The notes under the pieces were generated by a model. The model saw only the letters and a program-made list of their open reading frames with translations. It was not told the DNA's origin and did no database searches. Made by a program: the position numbers and the translations under genes. A stretch of 64,000 nucleotides of DNA, taken from assembly GCF_900141845.1 (NCBI RefSeq), contig NZ_FQZB01000003.1, positions 186,001 through 250,000 of the forward strand, written 5' to 3'. Positions 35,517 to 45,659 of this stretch are shown piece after piece (position 1 is the first letter of the stretch; each line of letters begins with the position of its first letter). The DNA comes from Clostridium cavendishii DSM 21758. Lineage in GTDB: Bacteria > Bacillota > Clostridia > Clostridiales > Clostridiaceae.

Positions 35517-37496
35517 CTACTTAAATACCTTATTAAAGATAATTCTATTATATATATCATTAAAATGCTTTTTAGTATCCATTAAATCTTCTGCTCTAAC
35601 TTTAGCCTTTGAACTCATGCTTTCATAAAACTTTTTATCATCTTTATATTTTTTAACCATAGTAATCATTTCATCATAATCATTAACTAAGAACTCTTCT
35701 CCTACAGCTGTAGCTACATCTCCATGATTTAAAGATACTACAGGTTTTCCTTTATACATACACTCTACTGATGAACTACCTCCTCCAGCTCTATTAGGAT
35801 TTATATATAAATCTACTAATTCTACGCATGCTAGTACATCACCTTGAAAACCCATATCTAAAAAGTTATCTCTTAAATTAGGATATTTTTTCTTCACTTC
35901 TTCACTAAGTTCAAAACCACCTATAGAAACTATAAAACATCCTATACTTGCTATATTATCTAATACTTCTATAAATTCATTATCTACCTCTTGTTGTAGT
36001 CTTCCACCTATCATAGTTACCACAAACTTGTCTTCTGGAATTTTAAATATCTTTCTTGAATAACTATTCATTTGCTTTTTAAAATCAAAAGTAAATCTAC
36101 TATCTATTAAAGCTTCTTTAGAATAATTTCTTTTTACTACATAATTATAATCATCATCAGTAGCCTTACGTCCCATTACAAAAAAACTTCCTTTTGTCAT
36201 AGGCATAGAACTATAAACCGTTGATATAGTTGCAGTTGGTACAATTTTAGAGCAAAGATCTGCAGTTATATTTGCTCCACCTATAGTAAATATTAAATAA
36301 GGCTTGTACTTTTTCACCATATTAAGTATATTAATACATTCTACTTCATCAGGCATATTAAAACTTGTTTGATAATATGGTATATCTATATCCTTATATT
36401 TTACAGAATTAAGCTTTTGATACTCTTCTATTTCTGAACCGCAAGAAACATTATGTATTGGTATTATACCTTTTGTAGTCATTACATCCTTAGTATTTAT
36501 TAATATAACTCTTTTTTTCATATGTTTTATTAATGCATAGCACCTATCTAAAGCTGTTTTTGTTGGTGCATGTTCAATTGATAAAAATTGACTAGTAAAT
36601 ACAAAAACTAAATTTTTATCTCTTCTATCTTTAGGTATAAATTTTTGCTCTCCAACACTTTGCAAAAACTCATTAAATACTTTATCATATAAATCTTCTC
36701 TTAATCTTGATGTGATTCCATCTCCAGCTCCATTATTAATAAACCCAAATCTAATCATTTGATACAAAATGAAAAATCTATTATTCTTATCAAGTACTTT
36801 TGAATCAAGTGAAGTCTTTAAAATTTCATTTATATATATATTCTTTTTATATATATTTAACAGTAATGATGCAATATATATTCTATATTGCTCATTATCA
36901 TTATCTAACTCTTTAATTAATCTTTCTTCTACTTTAGTTTTATAACTATCATCAAGATTATTTATTCTTTCTTTTACTAAATTAGCCTTAATTTCTACTT
37001 TTTTATAATTAAATATAAAAGTTTTATAATCATCACATATTTCTTTTGAAGAAACTATAAGATTTTCTAATTGATTAAATGAAAAGTTAAAATCAAGTTT
37101 TTCATTTAAAACATTATAATATAAATCATTATTCCATTTTTCAAAGGAATATAAATTGCAATTATATTCACTAACTTTCCACTCATCTATATTCATTGAT
37201 TCACTATTTTGAATATTTTTGCTTGCAAATATAAACACTCCATATTCCCAACTATATTTAGTAAACATTTTTAATAGAAGCTTTTCTATATCGCTGATAA
37301 TGTATATATCATCATTAGATACATTTTTATCATTAATATTTTCAACTATATTCTTCAAATCTATTTCTTCTAAGTTTTCTAAATATAAATTTTCAAATAA
37401 ATGCACTTCAAATCCATTCTCATCAAAACTCTCTAATAATTTCATATCATCTTGCGCTGTTTTATTATAAAGACATATTAAGATTTTGTTTTTCAT
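35517..37496 (-). CDS. Large glycosyltransferase (GT4-like C-terminal domain)
   Basis: A 659-residue cytosolic protein. The C-terminal half (about 370-655) resembles GT-B glycosyltransferases, with RKIFKIPEDKFVVTMIGGRL, LDMGFQGDVLACVELVDLYI and the nucleotide-sugar loop NPNRAGGGSSSVECMYKGKP followed by VVSLNHGDV. The N-terminal half (about 1-290) is Asn/Lys-rich and unassigned. No membrane segments are evident. There is no counterpart in cassette A. It probably adds a sugar to the flagellin-linked glycan. AAGGAGGAAATT precedes ATG 37496. Confidence 0.72.
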   Translation of the reverse strand: MKNKILICLYNKTAQDDMKLLESFDENGFEVHLFENLYLENLEEIDLKNIVENINDKNVSNDDIYIISDIEKLLLKMFTKYSWEYGVFIFASKNIQNSESMNIDEWKVSEYNCNLYSFEKWNNDLYYNVLNEKLDFNFSFNQLENLIVSSKEICDDYKTFIFNYKKVEIKANLVKERINNLDDSYKTKVEERLIKELDNDNEQYRIYIASLLLNIYKKNIYINEILKTSLDSKVLDKNNRFFILYQMIRFGFINNGAGDGITSRLREDLYDKVFNEFLQSVGEQKFIPKDRRDKNLVFVFTSQFLSIEHAPTKTALDRCYALIKHMKKRVILINTKDVMTTKGIIPIHNVSCGSEIEEYQKLNSVKYKDIDIPYYQTSFNMPDEVECINILNMVKKYKPYLIFTIGGANITADLCSKIVPTATISTVYSSMPMTKGSFFVMGRKATDDDYNYVVKRNYSKEALIDSRFTFDFKKQMNSYSRKIFKIPEDKFVVTMIGGRLQQEVDNEFIEVLDNIASIGCFIVSIGGFELSEEVKKKYPNLRDNFLDMGFQGDVLACVELVDLYINPNRAGGGSSSVECMYKGKPVVSLNHGDVATAVGEEFLVNDYDEMITMVKKYKDDKKFYESMSSKAKVRAEDLMDTKKHFNDIYNRIIFNKVFK

Positions 37497-37528
37497 AATT
37501 TCCTCCTTAAATTATTTAAATACTACTA

Positions 37529-38581
37529 TTATTCAAATAATCCCCAGCTCATTGGTGTACCCTTTATTATATCCTTTTTAGCTTTCTTTCCTATAACTTC
37601 ACTTATATATTTTGTTTCCATTCCAAAACCTGGCCTTATACTTTTAACATTTTCCTCTGTAAATAATTCCCCCTGTTTAACATCCTTAACTACAAAAAGA
37701 CTTCTTGAATGTTCTCTAGAATTTTTTTGTTTCTCAGTTAAATCATATGTTACATTTCCTATTGCCTTTTCAATAATTCTAATTGAATCAACCATATCTT
37801 TAAATTCTTGAGGTTCCATAGAGAATTTAGCATCCGCACCACCATCTTCTCTTTTTAATGTTAAATGTTTCTCTATTATCTTTGCACCTAAAGCTACAGC
37901 TCCAACAGATACTGTACTTCCCATAGTATGATCTGAAAGTCCTGTCATAACATTAAAGGTTTCTTTCATATTTACCATAGTTTTTAAATTTATATCTTCA
38001 AATGGTGCTGGATAAGCAGACGTACATTTTAAAAGCGCCACATTTTCATTACCCATTCTTTTACAAGCATCTAAAGCATCTTGAATATCTCCCATTCTAG
38101 CTATTCCTGTTGACATTATTATAGGTTTCCCTTTTTTTGCTATGTACTCTATAAAAGGTATATCTGTAAGTTCAAAAGATGCTATTTTGTAACATCCTAC
38201 ATTCATATTTTCTAAAAACTCTACTGATGTATAATCAAAAGGTGATGAAAAAAATACAAGACCTTCCTTTTCCGCTACCTCTTTTAATTTTGGTTGCCAC
38301 TCCCATGGTGTATAAGCTGTTTGATACAGCTTATGCAAAGTTGTCCCATCCCAAATAGTACCTTGCTTGATTTGAAAATACTCATTATCACAATCTAAAG
38401 TGATAGTATCTGGTGTATAAGTTTGAAGTTTAATAGCATTAGCCCCAGCCCACTTAGCAGCTTTAATTATTTCTACAGCTCTATTATAATCTTGAAGATG
38501 ATTAGCTGACATTTCAGCTATAACAAAACATCTCTCATCTTTACCAATTTTGATTCCATCTATTTCAAATTTATTGTTCAT
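37529..38581 (-). CDS. pseI: PseI-type nonulosonic acid synthase, cassette B
   Basis: A 350-residue paralogue of the synthase at 20926 with the same PseI-branch markers: KLQTYTPDTITLD, GTIWDGTTLHKLYQTAYTP, FFSSPFDYTSVEFL, YKIASFELT, GLSDHTMG, EKHLTLKREDGGADAKF and a C-terminal SAF domain (SRSLFVVKDVKQGELFTEEN). It should form a nonulosonic acid from phosphoenolpyruvate and a 2,4-diamino-hexose. ATG 38581 is used because GGAGGAAACC lies directly upstream; the ORF extension MHTEET is not needed. It lies between pseG2 and the large glycosyltransferase. Confidence 0.88.
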   Translation of the reverse strand: MNNKFEIDGIKIGKDERCFVIAEMSANHLQDYNRAVEIIKAAKWAGANAIKLQTYTPDTITLDCDNEYFQIKQGTIWDGTTLHKLYQTAYTPWEWQPKLKEVAEKEGLVFFSSPFDYTSVEFLENMNVGCYKIASFELTDIPFIEYIAKKGKPIIMSTGIARMGDIQDALDACKRMGNENVALLKCTSAYPAPFEDINLKTMVNMKETFNVMTGLSDHTMGSTVSVGAVALGAKIIEKHLTLKREDGGADAKFSMEPQEFKDMVDSIRIIEKAIGNVTYDLTEKQKNSREHSRSLFVVKDVKQGELFTEENVKSIRPGFGMETKYISEVIGKKAKKDIIKGTPMSWGLFE

Positions 38582-38606
38582 GGTTTCCTCCGTATGCAAT
38601 TCTTTC

Positions 38607-39566
38607 TTATATTATCGTATATTTTATGATATTCTTCAATCTATTTACACCCTTACCATCTATAAGTTTGATCATATTATTATGTATTTTAAGCCTTTTT
38701 TCATAATTCATAGCTTTTACACCTTCTAATACTTCATTTATATCCTTTAGAATTATAACTTCTCTTTCATTCATATACTTACCACACCTTATTTGATTAT
38801 CCGCAACAACTACTCCTATGGTAGGAACCCCTAAATAACTTAATTCATAAAGTGTAGAACCACAAGAGGATATTGCTATATCACATTTTTTCATAAGTTC
38901 ACACATATTTGCATTCTCATAAAAATAAATATTATTACTTGAAGTTAATTTTAAATTATCCTTATGTTTAAATCCTGGTCCTATTACTATATGTAAATTA
39001 AAATTTCTATCTTTTAATTGTTTGATTATTTGAGCTGTTAAATTATTATCATCACTTCCACCGACAGTTATTAAAATATCTTTAATATTATTCTCTATAT
39101 TTATAGGGGACGATTTTAAGAAGTCTTCTCTCAATAAAGTATAATCTCCTCCAATCAAAAGCTTAGTATTATTTTTAGCATTATACTTCAATACTTGTCC
39201 ATGTGGATTTTGATTTATTATTATATCAACATCGTAATAAGCTAACTCATTATTATCGTCAAAATATACTAAAATAAACTTTTCTTTTAATCTTTTAAAA
39301 TATTCATTATTAACATTATACTTATCTACTATTAATAATTTAGCATCTAAATTTAATAACTCCTCTTCTTCCTTAAGATTATCTATTTCATAAACATTAA
39401 ACCCCTCTGAGATTACTTTGTTTTTACCTGCATCATATTTTTCATCTTTATTACATACATAAGATACATTAAAACTTTCAGCTAAAGCTTTCGCTAAACA
39501 TAACGTTCTCATAATATGCCCCATTCCAATACCTTCTCCACCATCAGCTCTAATTAATATATCCAT
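38607..39566 (-). CDS. pseG: PseG/SpsG-type UDP-sugar hydrolase, cassette B
   Basis: A 319-residue paralogue of the hydrolase at 22760. DILIRADGGEGIGMGHIMRTL carries the catalytic GMGH; CDIAISSCGSTLYELSYLGVP and GVVVADNQIRCGKYM form the diphosphate-binding part. It should release UDP from the PseB/PseC product, feeding the PseI homologue 25 bases downstream. AGAGGTGATAAATT precedes ATG 39566. A hairpin with a T-run sits just upstream, so it may have its own promoter, but none was obvious. Confidence 0.86.
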   Translation of the reverse strand: MDILIRADGGEGIGMGHIMRTLCLAKALAESFNVSYVCNKDEKYDAGKNKVISEGFNVYEIDNLKEEEELLNLDAKLLIVDKYNVNNEYFKRLKEKFILVYFDDNNELAYYDVDIIINQNPHGQVLKYNAKNNTKLLIGGDYTLLREDFLKSSPINIENNIKDILITVGGSDDNNLTAQIIKQLKDRNFNLHIVIGPGFKHKDNLKLTSSNNIYFYENANMCELMKKCDIAISSCGSTLYELSYLGVPTIGVVVADNQIRCGKYMNEREVIILKDINEVLEGVKAMNYEKRLKIHNNMIKLIDGKGVNRLKNIIKYTII

Positions 39567-39595
39567 AATTTATCACCTCTTCCTATAAAGCATAA

Positions 39596-39622
39596 CAAAA
39601 AGACTAGTTAAAAACTAGTCTT
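39596..39622 (-). terminator. Possible intrinsic terminator overlapping the SGNH gene stop
   Basis: AAGACTAG (minus, overlapping the TAG stop) pairs with CTAGTCTT, an 8-bp stem with a seven-base T/A loop, followed by TTTTTG on the minus strand. It would divide cassette B between the 39615 gene and pseG2. The stem is short, so read-through is likely. Confidence 0.5.
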
Positions 39623-40595
39623 CATCTACTAAAAATCCACCTATTACAATTTTATTACCAATACTACTCTGATTTTTTCTATCACTAACTTTAATAAGTA
39701 GATTATGTTTACCTTCATTTAAATCCATAATATTAACCATATTAGAAAATGAACCATCACTATTTGTATATAAATCAACTTCAAATGTATATTTGTTATC
39801 AAGTAAACATTCTATTCTTCCTGAATCTTTTGATAGTAAGCACATTATTCCTAAAGCTTTTCCACTAAAATCAAACTCTAAACAGTCTCCAATATTATCA
39901 GTAACCGCAGCTAAATCAAATTTATTATTTAGTAAAAAGCTTTTTTCATACCAAGAACCATAAAAAGTACATTTTTCATAAGTTTCAACATACGGATTAT
40001 TTAAGTTATAATTCATTAGAGGTTTTTCTTTAAATATCTGATTTATATTATCTAGGTTCATCATTCTTAAAGAATTTATTATTACTTGTCCATATATTTT
40101 ATGTCCTAAATCATTTGGATGAAGATTATCTATAGAAATATCATTCCAACAATATTTTCCACATTCTATTTGCTGCCAAACCTTATCTTGAACATCTATA
40201 ACAGGTACATTATAATAACAAGCTATTTTTTTATGTATTGATGCACAAGCATCTGCCATTCCAGTTGGTGTTTCTATACATATAAGCTTACAATTTAACT
40301 TCAAAAGTTCCCTAATCAAACCTTCAAAATAAGTTGATGATTTCTTACTACTATATATTCTATCATTAACAGCAAACTCAATAAAAACTATATCTGGACT
40401 ATGCCTTGCAACATCTCTTTTGATTCTAAAAATTCCAAACTGAGATGCTGTACCACCCGCTCCACTATTAGTAATATTTATTGCTTCATACTTTTCTTTT
40501 AGAAATTCTGAAACAATGTTTACATATGAATTATTTATATTGGTAGCCCCAGCCCCTTCTGTAACTGAGCCACCTAAAAAAACTATATTCTTCAA
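39615..40595 (-). CDS. SGNH/GDSL-type hydrolase or acyltransferase
   Basis: SGNH-fold esterase/acyltransferase. Block I is FLGGSVTEGAGATN (nucleophile Ser near residue 10), block II GAGGTASQFG, block III EFAVNDR, and block V DNLHPNDLGHKIYG with the catalytic Asp-x2-His. The C-terminal 110 residues form an extra beta-rich domain (FDFSGKALGIMCLLSKDSG), resembling carbohydrate-esterase accessory domains. No signal peptide, so it is likely cytosolic and could add or remove an acyl group on the glycan precursor. Confidence 0.8.
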   Translation of the reverse strand: MKNIVFLGGSVTEGAGATNINNSYVNIVSEFLKEKYEAINITNSGAGGTASQFGIFRIKRDVARHSPDIVFIEFAVNDRIYSSKKSSTYFEGLIRELLKLNCKLICIETPTGMADACASIHKKIACYYNVPVIDVQDKVWQQIECGKYCWNDISIDNLHPNDLGHKIYGQVIINSLRMMNLDNINQIFKEKPLMNYNLNNPYVETYEKCTFYGSWYEKSFLLNNKFDLAAVTDNIGDCLEFDFSGKALGIMCLLSKDSGRIECLLDNKYTFEVDLYTNSDGSFSNMVNIMDLNEGKHNLLIKVSDRKNQSSIGNKIVIGGFLVDED

Positions 40596-40604
40596 TACCT
40601 ACCC

Positions 40605-41708
40605 CTACCATTCTATGACTTCATTAAGAATTTTAGTGAATTTTTCAGCTCCTTTAGGATTTAAATGAGAGACATCTTGAAAATCTTCATCGTTAAATAG
40701 CTCTGACCTAAAATAATCTATATACTGAAAATCATATTCCTTACTAACTTCTTTTATTATACTGTGAAATTCATCTTCAATTCTCTTTGAAAAATGTTTA
40801 GTATAATATTTTAAGGCAGGACATACTATAATTATAGGCTTAATATTATGCTTATTTAACAAATTAAAATATTCTATTAAAATTTGTCTATTTTCCTCTA
40901 CAGTTTTAGGAAAATTTTTTTTACAATCTAAATTTGCTTGCTTCTCACCTAATTCTTCAGGATTTTTCTTTAAATCTAATACTTCATTTGGATTATAACT
41001 AAACAAAAATCTCCCATTATTATTTTTATTTAATAATTCATTTGCTAATATTTTTTGATTTTCAAGTTGTCTATATATACTCTTAATATCATTAAAATTA
41101 TGCTTTTCCCCTATCGCTTCGTAATACATTATGGTTCTATTAGCTAATGAACTAAGTGACATATCATATTGAAAAGAATAATAACTTAGTCCTATCAAAG
41201 CATACTTTATATTTTTTAAATTATACTCTTCATTTTTCAAAATATATTCAGCTAGCTTAAAATCATAAAATAAATCTTGACTTGGAAATGCTAATTTAAT
41301 AGGTTTTACACGCAAAGTATCATTATTAATTGCAGAGAACATATAAGATATTCCTGTTATTATAGCTTCATATTCTAATAGATTTTCTTTAACTAGCTCT
41401 TCTAAATTAACTTTTATATAATTTCTATTACAATCCATAAATTTAAAAAATTGAAATATAGTTTTTTCTTTTACTCCCATATCTATTAACTGATTAAGAA
41501 TAATTTCATTATATTGACTAGCTATAACTATATAATCATAATCATATTTGTCTATTTCCTTTGGATTTATTACAATTTTTCCATCTACAATTTCCCCCCA
41601 TTTAGCTCTATCATTATCAACATAAGCTAATATATTAATATTCTCTTTTAATCCACTACAAAAAAAATCTTTACTTCTCCCTGTACCAAATACTAATATA
41701 GAAATCAA
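40605..41708 (-). CDS. Rossmann-like module plus SGNH-like domain
   Basis: A 367-residue two-part protein. Residues 1 to about 95 form a small Rossmann-like module (SILVFGTGRSKDFFCSG, ILAYVDNDRAKWGEIVDGK, YDYDYIVIASQYNEIILNQL). The rest (about 105-367) resembles a divergent SGNH enzyme with TGISYMFSAIN near its start and DVSHLNPKGAEKFTKIL at the end. The same architecture recurs at 46637. The start is TTG at 41708, preceded by AAAGGTGATAT. The function is not known; acyl transfer or hydrolysis on a glycan is the best guess. Confidence 0.65.
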   Translation of the reverse strand: MISILVFGTGRSKDFFCSGLKENINILAYVDNDRAKWGEIVDGKIVINPKEIDKYDYDYIVIASQYNEIILNQLIDMGVKEKTIFQFFKFMDCNRNYIKVNLEELVKENLLEYEAIITGISYMFSAINNDTLRVKPIKLAFPSQDLFYDFKLAEYILKNEEYNLKNIKYALIGLSYYSFQYDMSLSSLANRTIMYYEAIGEKHNFNDIKSIYRQLENQKILANELLNKNNNGRFLFSYNPNEVLDLKKNPEELGEKQANLDCKKNFPKTVEENRQILIEYFNLLNKHNIKPIIIVCPALKYYTKHFSKRIEDEFHSIIKEVSKEYDFQYIDYFRSELFNDEDFQDVSHLNPKGAEKFTKILNEVIEW

Positions 41709-41721
41709 AATATCACCTTTC

Positions 41722-42840
41722 CTACTTTAATCTATAGTTAGTTAATGTTTTTCTTAATTCTCTTTCAGTAACTTTAACATTATTATCATTAATTGATTCA
41801 ATATTAAATGCTGCATCCATATATTTAGGTCTTATAGATAATGCTTTCTTTAAGTGGTCTATTGCTAAATCATGTACATTTAACAATTTATATACACATC
41901 CCAAATTATTATGAACCTCAGCTAAGTTCTCATCAATATTTAATGCATTTTTAAATGAATTTTTAGCCTCTTCAAATTTATTAAGCTTATATTTGCAATT
42001 TCCTAAATAAAATAATGCATTTGCATCACTATTTTTATTACTTATTATGTTCTCTAAAAACTCTTCCGCCTCTATATAATCTCTTATTTTCATAAGTACT
42101 TTAATATATAAAATATCTTTTTCTTTTTTTGAAAAATTAGATTTATTTATAATCTCTTTAATTTCTTTTTTCCCTATTGATTTTACTATATCTATCTCTG
42201 TTTCAACTTGTAACAAATGCTTGTTAGTTAAATTCATATCATGTCTTCTATAAAGGTATAGAATTTCATCAATATATTTAAATTTAAACCTTTTTGCCAT
42301 TTCTAATGTAAAAAAATAGTCTTCAGCATTTATTAAATTGCTAGGATATAAAACTTTTTTAAAACAACTTTTCTTTACCATAATAGATGGTGGGCACGGA
42401 ATTATTTGCCTAAATAATGAATATGCATAAAAATCATCTTTATTATCTAGAACTAATTCCGCACTTAATACATTCCCTAAATTATCATTTTCATCTATAA
42501 TCCTAACAGCATTATAAACAATTCCCAACTCATTATCTTTTTCAAATTCTTGAATCTGCCGTTCTATCTTATTTGTCATATATATATCATCAGCATCTAA
42601 AAATGCTATATATTCACCTTTAGATATTTTTATTCCATTATTTCTAGCTATTGATGGTCCACTATTATTTTGATAAATATATTTAACATCATATTGCTTT
42701 ACTATTTCTTTGGTATTATCTGTTGATCCATCATCTATAACTATGATTTCTATGTCTCTATAAGTTTGATTAATAGCACTTTTTACAGCTTTAGCTATAA
42801 ATTTTTCTCCATTATATACAGGTATTATTATACTAACCAT
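41722..42840 (-). CDS. GT2 glycosyltransferase with TPR-like C-terminus
   Basis: The N-terminal 230 residues are a GT2 (GT-A) transferase: VSIIIPVYNGEKFIAKAVKS, IEIIVIDDGSTDNTKEI, SIARNNGIKISKGEYIAFLD and the metal-binding DADD. The C-terminal part (about 268-345) has two to three TPR-like repeats (NALFYLGNCKYKLNKFEEAK, VHNNLGCVYKLLNVHDLAID). TPR tails on flagellin-island GT2 enzymes often handle protein acceptors, so direct contact with flagellin is possible but inferred. It lacks the Rossmann-like module carried by its neighbours. Confidence 0.82.
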   Translation of the reverse strand: MVSIIIPVYNGEKFIAKAVKSAINQTYRDIEIIVIDDGSTDNTKEIVKQYDVKYIYQNNSGPSIARNNGIKISKGEYIAFLDADDIYMTNKIERQIQEFEKDNELGIVYNAVRIIDENDNLGNVLSAELVLDNKDDFYAYSLFRQIIPCPPSIMVKKSCFKKVLYPSNLINAEDYFFTLEMAKRFKFKYIDEILYLYRRHDMNLTNKHLLQVETEIDIVKSIGKKEIKEIINKSNFSKKEKDILYIKVLMKIRDYIEAEEFLENIISNKNSDANALFYLGNCKYKLNKFEEAKNSFKNALNIDENLAEVHNNLGCVYKLLNVHDLAIDHLKKALSIRPKYMDAAFNIESINDNNVKVTERELRKTLTNYRLK

Positions 42841-42849
42841 GATACACCT

Positions 42850-43836
42850 CTAAAATATCTCTTCCAATGAAATAATTTTAGCATTTGTTAATTTGTTTAA
42901 TTTTGCCTTTATTTCTTCAAAATGATATGTTGGAGTTACTACTATTAAATCTATTTTTTCTGTTGTTATATTTTGTGGTTTAATAACTCTAATACCATCG
43001 TAATTATCTCCATTAAAAGCACCATCTATTATTAATTTTATATCAATATTCTCTTTATAAGCCTGCTTTTTAAATAATCTTCCTAAATACCCATTTCCAT
43101 ATATCGCTATATTTTTATACACTCCCAATTTTTCTAATAATAATTTCTCATCTAATAAATAATTTATCCATTTAATTGTTAATTCATAATTATTTTTAAA
43201 TGAATATACCTGGTTCATTGCTTGTTCTTTACTCATCCAAGAAGCATTAAAATGATGTATAGCAAAATTTTTTATATTGCTATCTCTTAACGTAAAATAC
43301 TCTTTTGGATAAACAATCATTCCTTCTATATTTAATTTACTATTATCTAAATTCGGTTTATATTTATCTACTATCATTTTAGTTATTATGTCAATATTAG
43401 TTGTCTCATCAAATATACCATTTTCAAAAATAAAAGATTTATTGTCATAATAGCTTAATAAATTTTTTATTACTTCATTATGTTTTTCACTTGCCATTAA
43501 CGCACTTGGAATAGAATTATCAGAATGATATCCAATGAAAGCCTTATTCATTAAAAATTCGTCAATATTGTTTGTTATTTCAACATCCGTATCTAGATAA
43601 ATTCCACCATAATTATATAATGCATAGAGTCTTACATAATCACTAACAAAAGCCCATTTCTTTGCATTATATGCTTCTCCACAATATTTATTTGAATTTA
43701 CATCAAAATTCTCTTCATTCCACTCTATAAAAGTATAATCCTTTAAATGTTCTTGCCAAGAACTCATACAATATTTTATTTTCTCATTTTTCTGACCTTT
43801 CCCAAACCAGCAATAGTGAACAATTTTAGGTATCAT
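42850..43836 (-). CDS. GT32-like glycosyltransferase with C-terminal Rossmann-like module
   Basis: The N-terminal region (about 1-235) is a GT32/OCH1-type transferase: IPKIVHYCWFGKGQKNEKIK, WAFVSDYVRLYALYNYGG and the DxD motif IYLDTDVE, with AIHHFNASWMSKEQA near its end. Residues about 240-328 are a small Rossmann-like module (NIAIYGNGYLGRLFKKQA, IKLIIDGAFNGDNYDGIRVI, IDLIVVTPTYHFEEI). Such GT32 enzymes usually transfer hexoses from nucleotide sugars. It is cytosolic, with no membrane segment, and lies nine bases after the alkaline-phosphatase-superfamily gene. Confidence 0.78.
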   Translation of the reverse strand: MIPKIVHYCWFGKGQKNEKIKYCMSSWQEHLKDYTFIEWNEENFDVNSNKYCGEAYNAKKWAFVSDYVRLYALYNYGGIYLDTDVEITNNIDEFLMNKAFIGYHSDNSIPSALMASEKHNEVIKNLLSYYDNKSFIFENGIFDETTNIDIITKMIVDKYKPNLDNSKLNIEGMIVYPKEYFTLRDSNIKNFAIHHFNASWMSKEQAMNQVYSFKNNYELTIKWINYLLDEKLLLEKLGVYKNIAIYGNGYLGRLFKKQAYKENIDIKLIIDGAFNGDNYDGIRVIKPQNITTEKIDLIVVTPTYHFEEIKAKLNKLTNAKIISLEEIF

Positions 43837-43845
43837 ATTTCCTCC

Positions 43846-45648
43846 TTAAAACCTCATTTTCCCAATCATAATATTATCTTTAAACTCTTTTTCCGTTTGT
43901 TGTAATATAGAAAAATCCTGAATAAAAATATCTTCATAATTGTTAATCTTATATAACATTTTTTCCCCCGTGCCTGTCTTAACATATTTTAATTTATCCT
44001 TTATAAATATTTCAAATCCGTATAAAAATTCATCCATCTGTGCTTCCTTCAAAGCTTTCTGCCACATTATGTTGTTTATAGGTGAAAATTGAACTCTACA
44101 ATACCTTCTTTTAGGTATTTCATTATTTTTATTAATTACTTTTATTATCAACTCATTTATATCCATTAATGAAATTAAAGAATTTATTTTTTGTTTACCA
44201 AATTCTTTATTTTTTACTATAATAGGTATACGTATTCTATCTTCTGCCCATCCTAATTTTTCATATGCTTCTGTGAGTTTTAGTGAATAACTTTCACCCA
44301 TATTTCCATGATCAGAAAATATAATTACACTATCATCATCTTTGAGAAATGATAGATAAAATTCTAATTGCTTGTCCAAATATTCTAATGATTCAATCAT
44401 TTGATATTTGACATTTTGTTCATAATCTATTTCTTCTAGATTAATTATTTTTCCAAAATTCATAACTTCTTTACTATGAAAACCTGAAATAAATGGAGCA
44501 TGTGATTCAGATAGCTCGTATATAAATGTCATATTGTTGTTATTTGAATCAATATTAACAATAGCATCCCACATTGTTTTCGATATATACTTTCCACCAT
44601 CAAAACAATTTTCTTTATAATCTTCAAAAAGCAACCAATCATCTAAGATATAAGCTTTGAAATTATAACCTTTATTTTCTCCTTCTTCAATAAAAGCACA
44701 TTCTTCTCTTTTAATAGATTTTTTGAGATAATTACAATTTTCAAAAGGCAATTGACCAATTAAGGAAGAAATTAAAGATTCTTCTGTATAAATAGATGTA
44801 GAATATGCATTTGTAAAATATGTATTTTTTTTAGCAAAACTTTCTAAAAACTTCATATATCCATCTTTATATACATTTCTGGCTTTTAATGCATCTAATA
44901 ATAGAATAAATATATTATCTTTATTATTTGATTTAACTGTTTCTTTTAATTCTTTCAATAAATTATTTATTTCAGATTTTAATAATTTCATATTTTCTAT
45001 ATCTTTATAATTACATTTTATATATTCATCAATAAAATTTAATGCATATATAAAATCCCTTATACAAATATATTTATAAATTAAAATCTTCAAATACCGT
45101 TCTTTTTCTTCAACATTTTTACTTATCTTATATTTTAAATATATATCATTTATTTTTTTATACTCTCTATAGCCTCCATAATCATGTTTCGCTAAATAGA
45201 ATACATCATTTAATTCGATATTTTGTTCAAGTAAGTAACTATATATATCAATAATCTCAATTTTTAATTTATTCACCTTATTAAATTCATCAATTTGCTC
45301 TTTTATTTCTTCTCTATATGCAAAGCTTGAAATAATAATTTTATCAACATTATTATTTATCAAATCATTTGGCGAAATTACTTTTTTATTATTATAAAAT
45401 TCAATATTTAACTGCTTACAATTTCTTTCTATATAAAAATTAGTTTTACTTATATACTCGTTAAATTCAGTCAGTAGAACATCTGTATGTTTCCCCAATC
45501 CCCAAATAGCTACAATTCCATTTTTATATACTTCCTGTAAATAATTTCTTATAGTTATATATATATAACTATATTCACTATCAAAATTGTAATCTTCTTT
45601 AAAAAAAGTACTAATTATTTTATCAACTTTAAAATCATATATATTCAT
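43846..45648 (-). CDS. Rossmann-like module plus alkaline-phosphatase/sulfatase-superfamily domain
   Basis: A 600-residue protein without signal peptide or membrane helix. Residues about 38-130 are the Rossmann-like module (IVAIWGLGKHTDVLLTEF, VDKIIISSFAYREEIKEQ). Residues about 245-600 resemble the sulfatase/phosphotransferase branch of the alkaline phosphatase superfamily: IFILLLDALKARNVYKDG (metal Asp), TSIYTEESLISSLIGQLP (likely Thr/Ser nucleophile region), ESHAPFISGFH and VIIFSDHGNMGES (metal Asp-His). A cytosolic member next to glycosyltransferases suggests phospho- or sulfo-group transfer on the glycan. The reaction is not predictable from sequence alone. Confidence 0.68.
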   Translation of the reverse strand: MNIYDFKVDKIISTFFKEDYNFDSEYSYIYITIRNYLQEVYKNGIVAIWGLGKHTDVLLTEFNEYISKTNFYIERNCKQLNIEFYNNKKVISPNDLINNNVDKIIISSFAYREEIKEQIDEFNKVNKLKIEIIDIYSYLLEQNIELNDVFYLAKHDYGGYREYKKINDIYLKYKISKNVEEKERYLKILIYKYICIRDFIYALNFIDEYIKCNYKDIENMKLLKSEINNLLKELKETVKSNNKDNIFILLLDALKARNVYKDGYMKFLESFAKKNTYFTNAYSTSIYTEESLISSLIGQLPFENCNYLKKSIKREECAFIEEGENKGYNFKAYILDDWLLFEDYKENCFDGGKYISKTMWDAIVNIDSNNNNMTFIYELSESHAPFISGFHSKEVMNFGKIINLEEIDYEQNVKYQMIESLEYLDKQLEFYLSFLKDDDSVIIFSDHGNMGESYSLKLTEAYEKLGWAEDRIRIPIIVKNKEFGKQKINSLISLMDINELIIKVINKNNEIPKRRYCRVQFSPINNIMWQKALKEAQMDEFLYGFEIFIKDKLKYVKTGTGEKMLYKINNYEDIFIQDFSILQQTEKEFKDNIMIGKMRF

Positions 45649-45659
45649 AATTTTCTCCT